A DNA stretch of 18,758 nucleotides. Origin: Pseudomonas sp. (GTDB taxonomy: Bacteria > Pseudomonadota > Gammaproteobacteria > Pseudomonadales > Pseudomonadaceae). The DNA lies in assembly GCA_029239415.1 (NCBI GenBank), contig JAQZAY010000037.1:1-18758 (forward strand), in the 5' to 3' direction. The position numbers and the translations under genes are program-made. Shown here in pieces: positions 8,097 to 15,531 of this stretch; within the stretch, counting starts at the first letter, position 1; each line of letters starts with the position of its first letter. The notes under the pieces were generated by a model. It saw nothing but the letters and a program-made list of their open reading frames with translations, ran no database searches and had not been told where the DNA came from.

Positions 8097-9428
8097 TTAC
8101 ACGCCGCTGGCGCGCCCGGTCATTTCACGCGCCATCTCGCTCGCGTAGCTGTCGGTCATGCCGGCGATGAAGTCGATCATGCGCAGAAAGGCCGCATGCA
8201 GCGACCCGTCGGGCGAAGGGGCGTTGTTGCCGAGCAGGTCGAGCACGCGGCGGCTCTTGAACGACGGCGAGCGACCTCCGTGCTGCTCCAGCGCCGCGCC
8301 GCAAAAGGCATTGAGCAGGATGTCCAGCGTGGTGTAGGCGCCGATCTCGTGCAGCGTCTTGCGCTTGTCCTGGAAGATCTTCTTGCGTGCCACGTCCTTG
8401 GCCTGCAGCACGCACTGCTTGGCTGGCCCGTGCATGTGCTCGACCAGATCGCCGCTCAGGCGGCCCTCGAGCAGCGCCGACTGCTGTTCGACGAAGGCAC
8501 GTGCCGCCGCATTGGTCAGGTGCTCGATGGCCTTGCCGCGCAGGATGGCCAACTTGCGCCGGCGCGAATCGTTCGGACCCAGTTGACGGTAGGTGTCGGG
8601 CAGGTCGTCGCCCACCAGGCTGAGCAGCAGGGCTTCGACTTCCTCGTACCCCAGCAGCTCCATTTCCAACCCGTCCTCCAGGTCGATCAGCGCGTAGCAG
8701 ATGTCGTCCGCAGCCTCCATCAGGTAGACCAGTGGATGGCGCGCCCAGCGCTGTTCGTCGAGCTGCGGCAGGCCCAGCCGTCCGGCGATCTGCTCCAGCA
8801 GCGGCAGCTCGCTCTGGTAGCAGCCGAACTTGTGCTTCTTGTAGCCCAGCGCGTCGGCGTGCCGCGCGCTCCAGGGGTACTTGAGGTACGTTCCCAAGGT
8901 GGCATAGGTCAGGCGCATGCCACCTTCGAACTGATGGTACTCGAGTTGAGTCAACACCCTGAAGCCCTGGGCGTTGCCTTCGAAATTGAGAAAATCGCCG
9001 CGCTGATCGTCGCTCATGTCGTCCAGCCAGCCGCGTCCGGCAGCCTGTTGGAACCAGTGGCGAATCGCATCTTCGCCCGAATGGCCGAACGGCGGGTTGC
9101 CGATGTCGTGGGCCAGGCAGGCCGATTGCACCACCATGCCCAGGTCGCTGGGTGCGCACCAGTCGGGCAAGGCATCGCGCAGCGTCTCACCCACACGCAT
9201 GCCCAGCGAACGACCCACGCAGCTGACTTCCAACGAGTGGGTCAGGCGCGTGTGGATGTGGTCGTTGCTGGTCACCGGATGGACCTGGGTCTTGCGGCCC
9301 AGGCGCCGGAACGCGCCGGAGAAGATGACGCGGTCATGATCTTTGTGGAAAGGGCTGCGGCCCAGTTCCTCAGGGCTGTACAGGGCCTTGCCCAGGCGTT
9401 CGCGGGTCAGCAGAGTCTGCCAGTCCAA
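8097..9428 (-). CDS. dgt: Deoxyguanosinetriphosphate triphosphohydrolase (dGTPase), HD family
   Basis: This 443-residue enzyme belongs to the family that hydrolyses dGTP (in some members other dNTPs) to the nucleoside and triphosphate, trimming dNTP pools. HD-domain metal ligands are visible: H64 in [10 protein letters not shown]107-D108 in [17 protein letters not shown], and the later aspartate in [19 protein letters not shown] (about 235-253). The opening [41 protein letters not shown] is typical of the family. The start codon is TTG (9428-9426), supported by GGAG at 9439-9436 and the conserved N-terminus. It lies 58 bases after three small membrane-protein genes on the same strand and may be cotranscribed with them. 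Family assignment is firm; substrate preference cannot be read here. Confidence 0.93.
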   Translation of the reverse strand: MDWQTLLTRERLGKALYSPEELGRSPFHKDHDRVIFSGAFRRLGRKTQVHPVTSNDHIHTRLTHSLEVSCVGRSLGMRVGETLRDALPDWCAPSDLGMVVQSACLAHDIGNPPFGHSGEDAIRHWFQQAAGRGWLDDMSDDQRGDFLNFEGNAQGFRVLTQLEYHQFEGGMRLTYATLGTYLKYPWSARHADALGYKKHKFGCYQSELPLLEQIAGRLGLPQLDEQRWARHPLVYLMEAADDICYALIDLEDGLEMELLGYEEVEALLLSLVGDDLPDTYRQLGPNDSRRRKLAILRGKAIEHLTNAAARAFVEQQSALLEGRLSGDLVEHMHGPAKQCVLQAKDVARKKIFQDKRKTLHEIGAYTTLDILLNAFCGAALEQHGGRSPSFKSRRVLDLLGNNAPSPDGSLHAAFLRMIDFIAGMTDSYASEMAREMTGRASGV

Positions 9429-9435
9429 GGTCTAT

Positions 9436-9439
9436 CTCC
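9436..9439 (-). promoter_or_regulatory. Ribosome-binding site of dgt (supports a TTG start)
   Basis: The minus strand reads CGGAGATAGACC and then TTG. GGAG sits 7 bases before the TTG, an optimal spacing. No ATG or GTG nearby gives the conserved dGTPase N-terminus, so this site decides the start. Confidence 0.75.
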
Positions 9440-9486
9440 GGTCAGGTAAAGGTCTGGCTGCCCGCGACAGGGCACGTGTGCAACGT

Positions 9487-9819
9487 TCAGCGCCGTTGGC
9501 GACGCGCCTGAAGCACCAGGCGCGCTAGCGGGATCAGGGTGGCGCCGATGCGCACCAGGCGCGTCAGCTTGCCACCCCGCATGCCCTTGCCCGTCAGGAA
9601 GCCCAGGGCGCTGACGGCACTGACGCCCCACAGTGGGGCGTGGTTCAAGCCCATGCCACCTTGCAGCGAACTGCCCATGGAGCGCAAGCGGTGCAGCGGC
9701 GACAGCAGATGGGACGTCTCCTGACGGATCTCCTGGCGGTGCATCTCCATGCGCAGACGCAGCAAGGCCTTGCGCAGTTCGCGTGGATCGCGTGAGTCGG
9801 GAAGAGTAGGCAGGCTCAT
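9487..9819 (-). CDS. Small YqjK-like protein of the DUF883/YqjE cluster
   Basis: This is a 110-residue protein of uncertain family. It starts with a charged, helix-prone region (about 10-48: DPRELRKALLRLRMEMHRQEIRQETSHLLSPLHRLRSM). A glycine-rich and mildly hydrophobic stretch follows (about 50-100), and it ends in basic residues (LVLQARRQRR). Its ATG (9819-9817) overlaps the stop of the upstream YqjE-like gene as ATGA, so translation is probably coupled; GGGAGCG lies upstream. By position it corresponds to YqjK in the yqjD-yqjE-yqjK order of enterobacteria, but sequence similarity is not obvious to me. Function is unknown; a membrane-associated accessory role is inferred from its partners. 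Confidence 0.75.
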   Translation of the reverse strand: MSLPTLPDSRDPRELRKALLRLRMEMHRQEIRQETSHLLSPLHRLRSMGSSLQGGMGLNHAPLWGVSAVSALGFLTGKGMRGGKLTRLVRIGATLIPLARLVLQARRQRR

Positions 9820-10196
9820 GGCAACAGGCGCTCCCGGTCCTTGGCAAGTTCTTCGAGGGTGGCGTGGAACGGCGACGACTCGTCGAACACGGCAGCCTTC
9901 ACGCGCAGGCCGCAGACGAGCGTGGCCAGGGCGTAGAAGACGCACAGGCCGATGATGCCGGCCAGGCGATAGGTGTCCCAGACCAGTACCAGCAGCAAGC
10001 CCGACAGGGCGCACAGCAGCAGCAGGGCGAACAACAGCCCCAGGCCTGCGAACAACAGCAGCCTCAGCGAGCGAGCCTTCTGTTCCTGCAGTTCGATGCC
10101 GAACAGTTCCAGATGACCATGCAGCAGGCCGAGCACGGAGGCGCCGAGGCGCCGGGCCGTCGTGGCACTGCCGGTCTCCACTGTTTCCTTATCCAT
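9816..10196 (-). CDS. YqjE-like membrane protein (phage holin 3-6 superfamily)
   Basis: This is a 126-residue inner-membrane protein. An amphipathic N-terminus (SVLGLLHGHLELFGIELQEQKARSLRLL) leads into two long hydrophobic segments: residues about 46-73 (LLLFAGLGLLFALLLLCALSGLLLVLVW), then about 78-97 (LAGIIGLCVFYALATLVCGL). A charged tail follows (FHATLEELAKDRERLLP). The pattern and the HLELFGIELQEQK motif match the YqjE family. ATG 10196 follows the DUF883 stop by 9 bases with AAGGAACG upstream, so the genes form an operon. No enzymatic role is known; in enterobacteria the neighbouring YqjD anchors ribosomes to the membrane in stationary phase. Confidence 0.88.
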   Translation of the reverse strand: MDKETVETGSATTARRLGASVLGLLHGHLELFGIELQEQKARSLRLLLFAGLGLLFALLLLCALSGLLLVLVWDTYRLAGIIGLCVFYALATLVCGLRVKAAVFDESSPFHATLEELAKDRERLLP

Positions 10197-10205
10197 GGAC
10201 GTTCC

Positions 10206-10517
10206 TTAGCGGCGGTTGGCCAACAGACCGATCAGCAGACCGACGCCGGCGGCAATGCCGACCGCCTGCCAGGGTTTTTCGCGGATGTAGTCATCGGCGA
10301 CGCACAGGGCTTCTTCGCCACGCTGGCGTACCGTGTCATGGGTCGACTCAAGGGTCTGACGGGCTTGCAGCAGGCGCTCTTCGATCTGCCCGCGCAGCTC
10401 GGTCGCCTGGTCACCGGCGATGCCGGCGGTGTCGGTCAGCAGCTTTTCGGTGTCACGGATCAGCGCCTGGATATCGTTCCTGAGGATGTCTTGTGCCTGC
10501 TTTACCGAGGTGGTCAT
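10206..10517 (-). CDS. DUF883 (ElaB/YqjD family) membrane-anchored protein
   Basis: This 103-residue protein is a long amphipathic helix (about 1-75, rich in Q, E, R and L, consistent with a coiled coil). A C-terminal segment KPWQAVGIAAGVGLLIGLLANRR (81-103) forms one membrane anchor. The DDYIREKPWQAVGIAAGVGLLIGLL end is the hallmark of the ElaB/YqjD/DUF883 family. Escherichia coli YqjD is RpoS-dependent, sits in the inner membrane by this C-terminal anchor and binds ribosomes; a similar stationary-phase role is inferred here. ATG 10517 is preceded by GGGAGA; a longer frame starting at 10634 has no such site and no family support. It is the first gene of the YqjD-YqjE-YqjK-like run. The C-terminal anchor ends in NRR. 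Confidence 0.92.
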   Translation of the reverse strand: MTTSVKQAQDILRNDIQALIRDTEKLLTDTAGIAGDQATELRGQIEERLLQARQTLESTHDTVRQRGEEALCVADDYIREKPWQAVGIAAGVGLLIGLLANRR

Positions 10518-10589
10518 GCGTGTCTCCCTGAAAAGGTGTGTGGAGGGTTCGAGTCTCGGACCGCTTGGAAGGTTCAGCCTAAGGTCCTG

Positions 10590-10618
10590 GTATAGCCTTT
10601 GCTTTGTCCTTGCGCAAA
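10590..10618 (-). promoter_or_regulatory. Candidate stationary-phase (RpoS-type) promoter of the DUF883 operon
   Basis: The minus strand reads GGCTATACC at about 10597-10589, with -10 CTATAC at 10595-10590. That resembles the extended CTATACT -10 favoured by RpoS. The only -35 at normal spacing is the weak TTTGCG (10618-10613), as often at RpoS promoters. The start would lie about 65 bases before the DUF883 ATG. The match is short, so this is tentative. Confidence 0.35.
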
Positions 10619-10812
10619 ATCGTAGATGCCGCACCGGATGCGTGCATGGTTGTTCACACAGGGATCACACTCCTTACGAGACACCCCGTTCGGCCATCGG
10701 CCCGCCCTGCCACTGCATCCGTGCCCACCGACGCCGTTCGGAGCTGGCACTGAAACGGTGCAAGGCAAGGACCGCGTGAGCCTTAAGGGTGCTTTTTCAG
10801 GCAGACCATTCG

Positions 10813-12021
10813 ATGGAATCACTTCACCCGGCCACCGATGCGCTCATCCAGGGCGCCAATACACTGTTCCTTCTCATGGGCGCCATTCTGGTGCTGGCCA
10901 TGCATGCGGGCTTCGCCTTTCTCGAAGTGGGCACGGTGCGCCACAAGAACCAGGTCAATGCCTTGTGCAAGATCCTCAGCGACTTCGCCATCTCGGCCGT
11001 GGCCTACTTTTTCGTCGGCTACTGGGTCGCCTATGGGGTCGGTTTCCTGCAACCGGCCGCCGTGCTGACGCAGGAGCATGGCTATGCGCTGGTCAAGTGC
11101 TTCTTCCTGCTGACCTTCGCCGCGGCGATCCCTGCCATCATCTCCGGCGGCATCGCCGAGCGCGCGCGCTTCGCACCGCAGCTGTGCGCCACGGCCTTGA
11201 TCGTGGCGCTGGTCTATCCCAGCTTCGAAGGCATCGTCTGGAACGGCAACCTGGGCGTGCAGGCCTGGCTCACGGCCCGGTTCGGTGCACCGTTCCACGA
11301 TTTCGCAGGGTCGGTGGTGGTGCATGCCATGGGCGGCTGGCTGGCGTTGACCGCCGTCATCCTGCTCGGCGCGCGTCGTGGTCGCTACCGTGAAGGCCGG
11401 GTGGTGGCCTTCGCACCGTCGAGCATCCCGTTCCTGGCCTTGGGGTCGTGGATCCTGATCGTCGGCTGGTTCGGCTTCAACGTCATGAGCGCGCAAACGC
11501 TGGAAGGGGTCAGCGGTCTGGTGGCGATCAACTCGCTCATGGCCATGGTCGGCGGGACGCTGGCGACGCTGCTGGCCGGTCGCAACGACCCGGGCTTCCT
11601 GCACAATGGTCCGCTGGCGGGCCTGGTGGCGGTGTGCGCCGGGTCGGATGTGATGCACCCGGTGGGTGCGCTGGCCACCGGCTTGATCGCCGGCGTACTG
11701 TTCGTTTGGAGTTTCACGGCGGCGCAGAACCGCTGGAAGATCGATGACGTGCTGGGCGTCTGGCCGTTGCACGGCCTGTGCGGTGCCTGGGGTGGCCTGG
11801 CCTGCGGCGTCTTCGGCCTGACAGGCCTGGGTGGCCTGGGGGGCGTCAGCCTGATCAGTCAAGCAATCGGCAGCCTGGCGGGCGTGCTGGTGGCGCTGGT
11901 CGGGGGCTTTGCCGTGTATGGGGCGATCACATGGATGCACGGCCTGCGCCTGGATCAGGAGCAGGAGTTCCAGGGCGCGGACCTGGCCTTGCACCGGATC
12001 GGCGCCACCAGCCAGGAGTGA
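10813..12021 (+). CDS. amt: Ammonium transporter (Amt/MEP/Rh family)
   Basis: This 402-residue channel conducts ammonium or ammonia across the inner membrane. Key residues of the family are in place: D163 (DFAGS), the twin pore histidines H171 (VVHAMGG) and H320 (PLHGLCGAWGG), and the pore-gate phenylalanine region (FFLLTFAAAIPAII, about 97-110; GWFGFN, 218-223). About eleven hydrophobic segments are present. Unlike many AmtB proteins it has no cleavable signal peptide and begins directly at the first membrane helix (MESLHPATDALIQGANTLFLLMGAIL). I chose ATG 10813, with CAGGCAG just upstream. A GTG at 10789 has its only purine-rich stretch touching the codon. No glnK is adjacent, unlike the usual glnK-amtB pair, so its PII control must come from elsewhere. 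No well-formed sigma-54 promoter is seen. Confidence 0.93.
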   Translation: MESLHPATDALIQGANTLFLLMGAILVLAMHAGFAFLEVGTVRHKNQVNALCKILSDFAISAVAYFFVGYWVAYGVGFLQPAAVLTQEHGYALVKCFFLLTFAAAIPAIISGGIAERARFAPQLCATALIVALVYPSFEGIVWNGNLGVQAWLTARFGAPFHDFAGSVVVHAMGGWLALTAVILLGARRGRYREGRVVAFAPSSIPFLALGSWILIVGWFGFNVMSAQTLEGVSGLVAINSLMAMVGGTLATLLAGRNDPGFLHNGPLAGLVAVCAGSDVMHPVGALATGLIAGVLFVWSFTAAQNRWKIDDVLGVWPLHGLCGAWGGLACGVFGLTGLGGLGGVSLISQAIGSLAGVLVALVGGFAVYGAITWMHGLRLDQEQEFQGADLALHRIGATSQE

Positions 12022-12103
12022 TCGACCGGGTCTGCCCCAGGTGCGCAAGGGGAGCGATGGGCCTAGACTGACGGCTCGTTCGCGATCACGGGAGACGCTG
12101 TCC

Positions 12104-12340
12104 ATGCTGCCTGAATGCCAACTGTTCGGCACCCTGGGATGCCATCTGTGCGAGCTGGCCGAGGCCTTGCTCATGCCTTGGGTCGATCACGGTCTGCTGG
12201 TCGAGCTGGTCGACATCAGCGAGCACCCGGAGTCCTTCGAACGCTATGCCTGGCGCTTGCCCGTCCTGCGCCGCTGCGACACGGGCGCCGAACTCGACTG
12301 GCCCTTCGACGAGGCGCAGATCGCTGGCTTCTTGCGTTGA
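12104..12340 (+). CDS. Glutaredoxin-like (DUF836) small thiol protein
   Basis: This 78-residue cytoplasmic protein has the compact thioredoxin fold of the glutaredoxin/DUF836 family. It opens with CQLFGTLGCHLCELAEALL, with the CxxC pair C13/C16, a cis-proline candidate P53 in RLPVLRR, and a C-terminal DWPFDEAQIAGFL typical of the family. The active-site dipeptide HL differs from the PY of classical glutaredoxins, so the redox partner may differ. ATG 12104 follows GGGAGA. It lies 82 bases after amt on the same strand; the link to ammonium transport is not obvious. Its partner and substrate are unknown. Confidence 0.82.
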   Translation: MLPECQLFGTLGCHLCELAEALLMPWVDHGLLVELVDISEHPESFERYAWRLPVLRRCDTGAELDWPFDEAQIAGFLR

Positions 12341-12357
12341 GCGAAAGCCCTTGGTGT

Positions 12358-12386
12358 TTGACGGCATCGGGCAGGCTCTTTATCCT
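12358..12386 (+). promoter_or_regulatory. Sigma-70 promoter of the LexA-controlled gene
   Basis: TTGACG (12358-12363), a 17-base spacer and TATCCT (12381-12386) form a well-spaced promoter: five of six matches in the -35 and four of six in the -10. Transcription should begin near 12393, about 27 bases before the ATG at 12420. The start point falls inside the LexA box. Confidence 0.72.
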
Positions 12387-12400
12387 GTATGCCTATACAG
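12385..12400. promoter_or_regulatory. LexA-binding site (SOS box)
   Basis: CTGTATGCCTATACAG has the invariant CTG-N10-CAG ends and the wider CTGTAT/ATACAG arms of the gamma-proteobacterial LexA consensus (CTGTATATATATACAG); only the central four bases differ. It overlaps the -10 and the predicted start point of the promoter at 12358-12386, the classic position for steric repression. Confidence 0.87.
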
Positions 12401-12419
12401 TAAGGGTGGTAGAGAACTG

Positions 12420-12749
12420 ATGGTCAATGTCGAGCAATTGAAGGACAGCGTCAATCGCATGGAGGTGAGCAGCGTCCTCGAGGCGGCGCTGGAGCTGCGG
12501 CTCGACGGCCTGGTGGTCGGTGAGCGCACGCCGTTCGGCAAGGTGCACTTCAACACCTGCTTCGCCGAGGTCGAAGCGCTGTTCCAGCGCGCCGGGTATC
12601 ACCGTCCACTCGATGTGGTGGGTTACGAAGGCCAGGTCTATGCCCTGTATGACCCCAGTCGCTGGGAGGCGGTGCAGGTGCTGCGCTGGCTCAAGGAGCG
12701 CAGCGAGACGCCGTCTGCCGCTGGTGGCCAGGTCGCGCTTGGCGGATAA
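12420..12749 (+). CDS. Uncharacterised protein under predicted LexA (SOS) control
   Basis: I do not recognise this 109-residue protein. It has no signal peptide and no membrane segment, so it should be cytoplasmic. The N-terminal third is helix-prone and acidic (VEQLKDSVNRMEVSSVLEAALELRLDGLVVG). A mixed middle follows, with conserved-looking aromatic and glycine positions (TPFGKVHFNTCFAEVEALFQRAGYHRPLDVVGYEGQVYALYDPSRW), then an amphipathic helix (EAVQVLRWLKERSE) and a loose tail. ATG 12420 lies 19 bases after the LexA box; AGAGA just upstream is a modest ribosome-binding site. The promoter and SOS box predict strong induction by DNA damage. A small SOS protein could modulate a polymerase, RecA, cell division or nucleotide pools, but nothing in the sequence decides between these. 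The stop codon sits in an imperfect stem (12741-12766). Confidence 0.85.
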   Translation: MVNVEQLKDSVNRMEVSSVLEAALELRLDGLVVGERTPFGKVHFNTCFAEVEALFQRAGYHRPLDVVGYEGQVYALYDPSRWEAVQVLRWLKERSETPSAAGGQVALGG

Positions 12750-12780
12750 TGCCGCGTCTTATCGCCACCGAGTCGTTCCC

Positions 12781-13668
12781 ATGTCCGCGCCGTTCGATCC
12801 CGCCCTGCAGCAAGCCAGCACGGTCTGCCTTCCGCCTGGGGCTTGGGACACCGTGCTCGATTGCTTGAGCGAGCATTTCAAGGCGATAGGACGCCAAGGG
12901 TGGCTCGACCGTTTTCAGCGAGGGCGCGTGCTCGATGCCACAGGCCAGCCGGTGCCGGCGGATCTGCCCTACCGACGTGGTCTGCGCTTGCATTATTTTC
13001 GCGAAGTGCCGAACGAGCGCCCGATTCCGGTGCAGGAGATCGTCTTGCATATGGACGATCACTTGGTGGTGGTCGACAAGCCGCATTTCCTGCCGGTGAC
13101 GCCCACGGGTGAGTACGTCGAGCAGACCTTGCTGCGGCGCCTGATCCGCCGGCTGGACAACCCGCACCTGGTCCCCTTGCACCGCATCGATCGACACACG
13201 GCCGGGTTGGTGCTGTTTTCCAGCAACCCCCAGAGCCGCAGCGCTTACCAGCGGCTGTTTCCCGAGCGGCGCATCGACAAGCAGTACCAGGCCATCGCTC
13301 CGGCCTTGCCTGACTTGCCGGTGCCCTACGTTCACACGAGTCGTCTGGCCCATGGAGAACCGTTCTTCCGCATGCAGGAAGTCCCCGGCGTGCCGAACAG
13401 CGAGACCCAGGTCCGGGTGCTGGAAAAACGGGGTGAGTGGTGGCGCTATGGCCTGTCGCCGGTAACGGGCAAGACCCACCAGTTGCGGGTGCACATGGCC
13501 GCGCTGGGGGCTGCGATTCAATACGACCCGTTCTATCCGAACCTGGTCGCGCAGGCCGATGACTACGGCAGGCCGCTCAAGCTACTGGCCCAGCGGTTGA
13601 GCTTCACGGATCCGTTGAACGGGGAAGGGCGGGTGTTCGACAGCACCTTGACCTTGGACTGGGCCTGA
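12781..13668 (+). CDS. RluA-family RNA pseudouridine synthase
   Basis: This 295-residue enzyme isomerises uridine to pseudouridine in RNA. The catalytic motif is LHRIDRHTAGLVLF, with aspartate 137. The N-terminal region (about 21-75, AWDTVLDCLSEHFKAIGRQGWLDRFQRGRVLDATGQPV) looks like an S4-type RNA-binding module. VVVDKPHFLPVTP (about 96-108) and the C-terminal GKTHQLRVHMAALGAAI complete the RluA-family pattern. The specific target (rRNA or tRNA site) is not clear; it is not an obvious RluA, RluC or RluD copy. ATG 12781 is 31 bases after the SOS gene stop and has no strong Shine-Dalgarno. An imperfect stem spans 12741-12766, between the two genes. It may be cotranscribed with the LexA-controlled gene, in which case it would also respond to DNA damage. 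Confidence 0.9.
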   Translation: MSAPFDPALQQASTVCLPPGAWDTVLDCLSEHFKAIGRQGWLDRFQRGRVLDATGQPVPADLPYRRGLRLHYFREVPNERPIPVQEIVLHMDDHLVVVDKPHFLPVTPTGEYVEQTLLRRLIRRLDNPHLVPLHRIDRHTAGLVLFSSNPQSRSAYQRLFPERRIDKQYQAIAPALPDLPVPYVHTSRLAHGEPFFRMQEVPGVPNSETQVRVLEKRGEWWRYGLSPVTGKTHQLRVHMAALGAAIQYDPFYPNLVAQADDYGRPLKLLAQRLSFTDPLNGEGRVFDSTLTLDWA

Positions 13669-13736
13669 TAGGGCCGTCCTGGTTGCTCTGTGGCGTGTGG
13701 GGAGGGTGGTCTTTTCTGTCAACCGGCGGCGCCTGC

Positions 13737-13757
13737 ATCGCGGGCAAGCCCCACAGG
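13737..13757 (-). repeat. Truncated REP element, reverse orientation
   Basis: The minus strand reads CCTGTGGGGCTTGCCCGCGATG-like sequence. This is the Pseudomonas REP pattern (TGTGGGAGCGGGCTTGCCCGCGATG) with part of the 5' stem (about five bases, GAGCG) missing. Because one arm is lost it cannot form the full hairpin. It lies 65 bases from an intact REP of opposite orientation. Confidence 0.6.
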
Positions 13758-13822
13758 ATGTTTGCATAGGCATGCTTACCTCGACAGGCTACAGAGACCT
13801 GGGTGGGGGCTGCAGAGATCGG

Positions 13823-13855
13823 TGTGGGAGCTGGCTTGCCAGCGATGAGGCCCGG
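13823..13855 (+). repeat. REP element (Pseudomonas type)
   Basis: The sequence runs TGTGGGAG, then the perfect stem GCTGGC (13830-13835), TT loop, GCCAGC (13838-13843), then GATGAGGCCCGG. Against the common form GCGGGC-TT-GCCCGC both arms carry compensating changes, so the hairpin is kept. It sits in the gap between the convergent pseudouridine synthase and aer genes, a usual place for REPs, where it can shield transcript ends. Confidence 0.8.
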
Positions 13856-13898
13856 TCAATTACCCCCTCTCACTGGCCAGCCTGCCCCCTTCCAGCCC

Positions 13899-15464
13899 CT
13901 ACCGATTGAACCGCTCGACCAACGAGTACTGCCCCGTCGCCGTGCGCGTGAGTTCTTCACTCAACAGCGCCGAGCTCTGTGCCTGTTCGGCGGTCTGGTC
14001 AGCCAGTTGCGCGATGGTAGTGATGTTGCGGCTGATCTCGTCGGCCACGGCCGTCTGTTCTTCGGTCGCGGCCGCGATCTGGGTGGTCATGTCGGTGATG
14101 TGCGCCACCGCATCGCTGATGCCCGACAGCGCCCGGTCGGCCTCCATCACCCGCGCCACGCCTTCCTCGGCCTGGCGGTGCCCGGCCTCCATGGTCAGCA
14201 CTGCATTGTTGGCGGTCTGCTGCAGCTTGGCGATCAGGGTGTGGATCTGCCCGGTGGACTCGGCCGTGCGCTGCGCCAGCTGGCGCACTTCATCGGCGAC
14301 CACCGCGAAGCCGCGGCCCATCTCGCCCGCCCGCGCCGCTTCGATGGCGGCGTTGAGCGCCAACAGGTTGGTCTGGTCGGCGATGCCCTTGATCACATCG
14401 ACCACACCGCCGATCTCGTCGCTGTCCTTGGCCAACTGCGTGACGGTCTGCCCGGTCTCGCCGACGGCGGTGGACAGGCGCTCGATGGCCTCGCGGGTTT
14501 CCCCGGCGATCAGGCGGCCTTCGCCGGTCAGGCGATTGGCCTGTTGCGTGGCGTCGGCCGTGCGCTGTACGTGGGTCGCCACTTCCTGGGTGGTGGTGGC
14601 CATCTGGTTGACGGCCGTGGCCACCTGCTCGGTTTCCACGCGCTGGCGTTCCAGGCCGGTCGAACTCTGGTGCGCCAGGGCATCGGACTGCTTCGCCTGT
14701 TGGTTCAGGTGCTCGGCACTGTCCTGCAGGCGGGTCAGGCAGGTCTTCAGGCGCGCGTCCTGGCTGAGCATGGCCATTTCCAGGCGTGCCTGCACGCCGC
14801 GGCTGTCGGTGTACATCTGCGCGATCAGTGCGTCGGAGGTGGTCTGTTCGGCCAGGCGCAGCAGACGCTTGAGGCCCCGCTGCTGCCAGCTCAGGCCGAG
14901 CAATCCCAGAGGCACGCTCAAGGCGGCCGCCAGGGCAAAGCCCCAGCTCTGGCCCAGCCAGCTGCCGATCAGGAACCCGACCTGGCTGACCAGGATGAAA
15001 GGCAGCCAGTCCTGCATCACCGGCAGCCAGGTGTCCCGGCGCGGCACGGCGGACTTGCCCTGGGCCAGGCGCTGGTACAGCTGCTCGGCCCGGCGGATCT
15101 GTTCGGCGGTGGGCTTGATGCGCACCGACTCGAAGCCGATCACCTGATCGTTCTCGAAGATCGGGGTGACGTAAGCGTTGACCCAGTAGTGATCGCCCGA
15201 CTTGCAGCGGTTCTTGACGATGCCCATCCAGGGCTGGCCTTGCTTGAGCGTCTGCCACATGTGGGCGAACACGGCTTGTGGCACGTCGGGATGCCGTACC
15301 AGGTTGTGCGCCGCACCGATCAGTTCATCGCGCGTGAAACCGCTGATGTCGATGAAGTCATCGTTGCAATAGGTGATGACTCCCTTGGCATTGGTCGTGG
15401 AAATCAACCGCTGCTGGGCAGGGAAAGTCCGTTCTCTCTGGGTGATCGGCTGGTTGTTACGCAT
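13899..15464 (-). CDS. aer: Aer-type PAS-containing energy/aerotaxis receptor
   Basis: This 521-residue methyl-accepting chemotaxis-type receptor senses redox or energy state through an N-terminal PAS domain, probably FAD-binding. Residues about 12-120 ([61 protein letters not shown]) closely match Escherichia coli Aer, with N34 and W70 at the same positions. Two short hydrophobic segments (about 152-172 and 174-194) form a membrane hairpin with no periplasmic sensor domain. The rest is a long coiled-coil signalling domain with the conserved tip [35 protein letters not shown]. No C-terminal pentapeptide for CheR/CheB is seen. ATG 15464 is preceded by a weak ribosome-binding site. A FliA-type promoter upstream ties it to the flagellar regulon. 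It is the likely counterpart of P. putida aer-2. Confidence 0.92.
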   Translation of the reverse strand: MRNNQPITQRERTFPAQQRLISTTNAKGVITYCNDDFIDISGFTRDELIGAAHNLVRHPDVPQAVFAHMWQTLKQGQPWMGIVKNRCKSGDHYWVNAYVTPIFENDQVIGFESVRIKPTAEQIRRAEQLYQRLAQGKSAVPRRDTWLPVMQDWLPFILVSQVGFLIGSWLGQSWGFALAAALSVPLGLLGLSWQQRGLKRLLRLAEQTTSDALIAQMYTDSRGVQARLEMAMLSQDARLKTCLTRLQDSAEHLNQQAKQSDALAHQSSTGLERQRVETEQVATAVNQMATTTQEVATHVQRTADATQQANRLTGEGRLIAGETREAIERLSTAVGETGQTVTQLAKDSDEIGGVVDVIKGIADQTNLLALNAAIEAARAGEMGRGFAVVADEVRQLAQRTAESTGQIHTLIAKLQQTANNAVLTMEAGHRQAEEGVARVMEADRALSGISDAVAHITDMTTQIAAATEEQTAVADEISRNITTIAQLADQTAEQAQSSALLSEELTRTATGQYSLVERFNR

Positions 15465-15504
15465 CTGCTGTTCTATCCGCTCTGTCCGCGAAGGCTTTGG
15501 ACAG

Positions 15505-15531
15505 CTATCGGCACCCCGGCGCGTTTGTTGA
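15505..15531 (-). promoter_or_regulatory. FliA (sigma-28) promoter of aer
   Basis: On the minus strand TCAA (15531-15528) is followed after exactly 15 bases by GCCGATAG (15512-15505). This fits the flagellar sigma-28 consensus (TAAA or TCAA, N15, GCCGATAA) with one mismatch at the last base. Transcription should start near 15497, about 33 bases before the aer ATG. Chemoreceptor genes are standard FliA targets. Confidence 0.75.

Noticed and set aside
10745..10762. Sigma-54-like sequence TGGCAC...TGCA upstream of amt
   Set aside because: The GG and GC are separated by 12 bases instead of the required 10, and the -12 half lacks TT; spacing is strict for sigma-54.
10789..10812. GTG start for amt eight codons upstream
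   Set aside because: The purine-rich TAAGG directly touches the GTG, leaving no ribosome spacing; ATG 10813 has a better-placed site.
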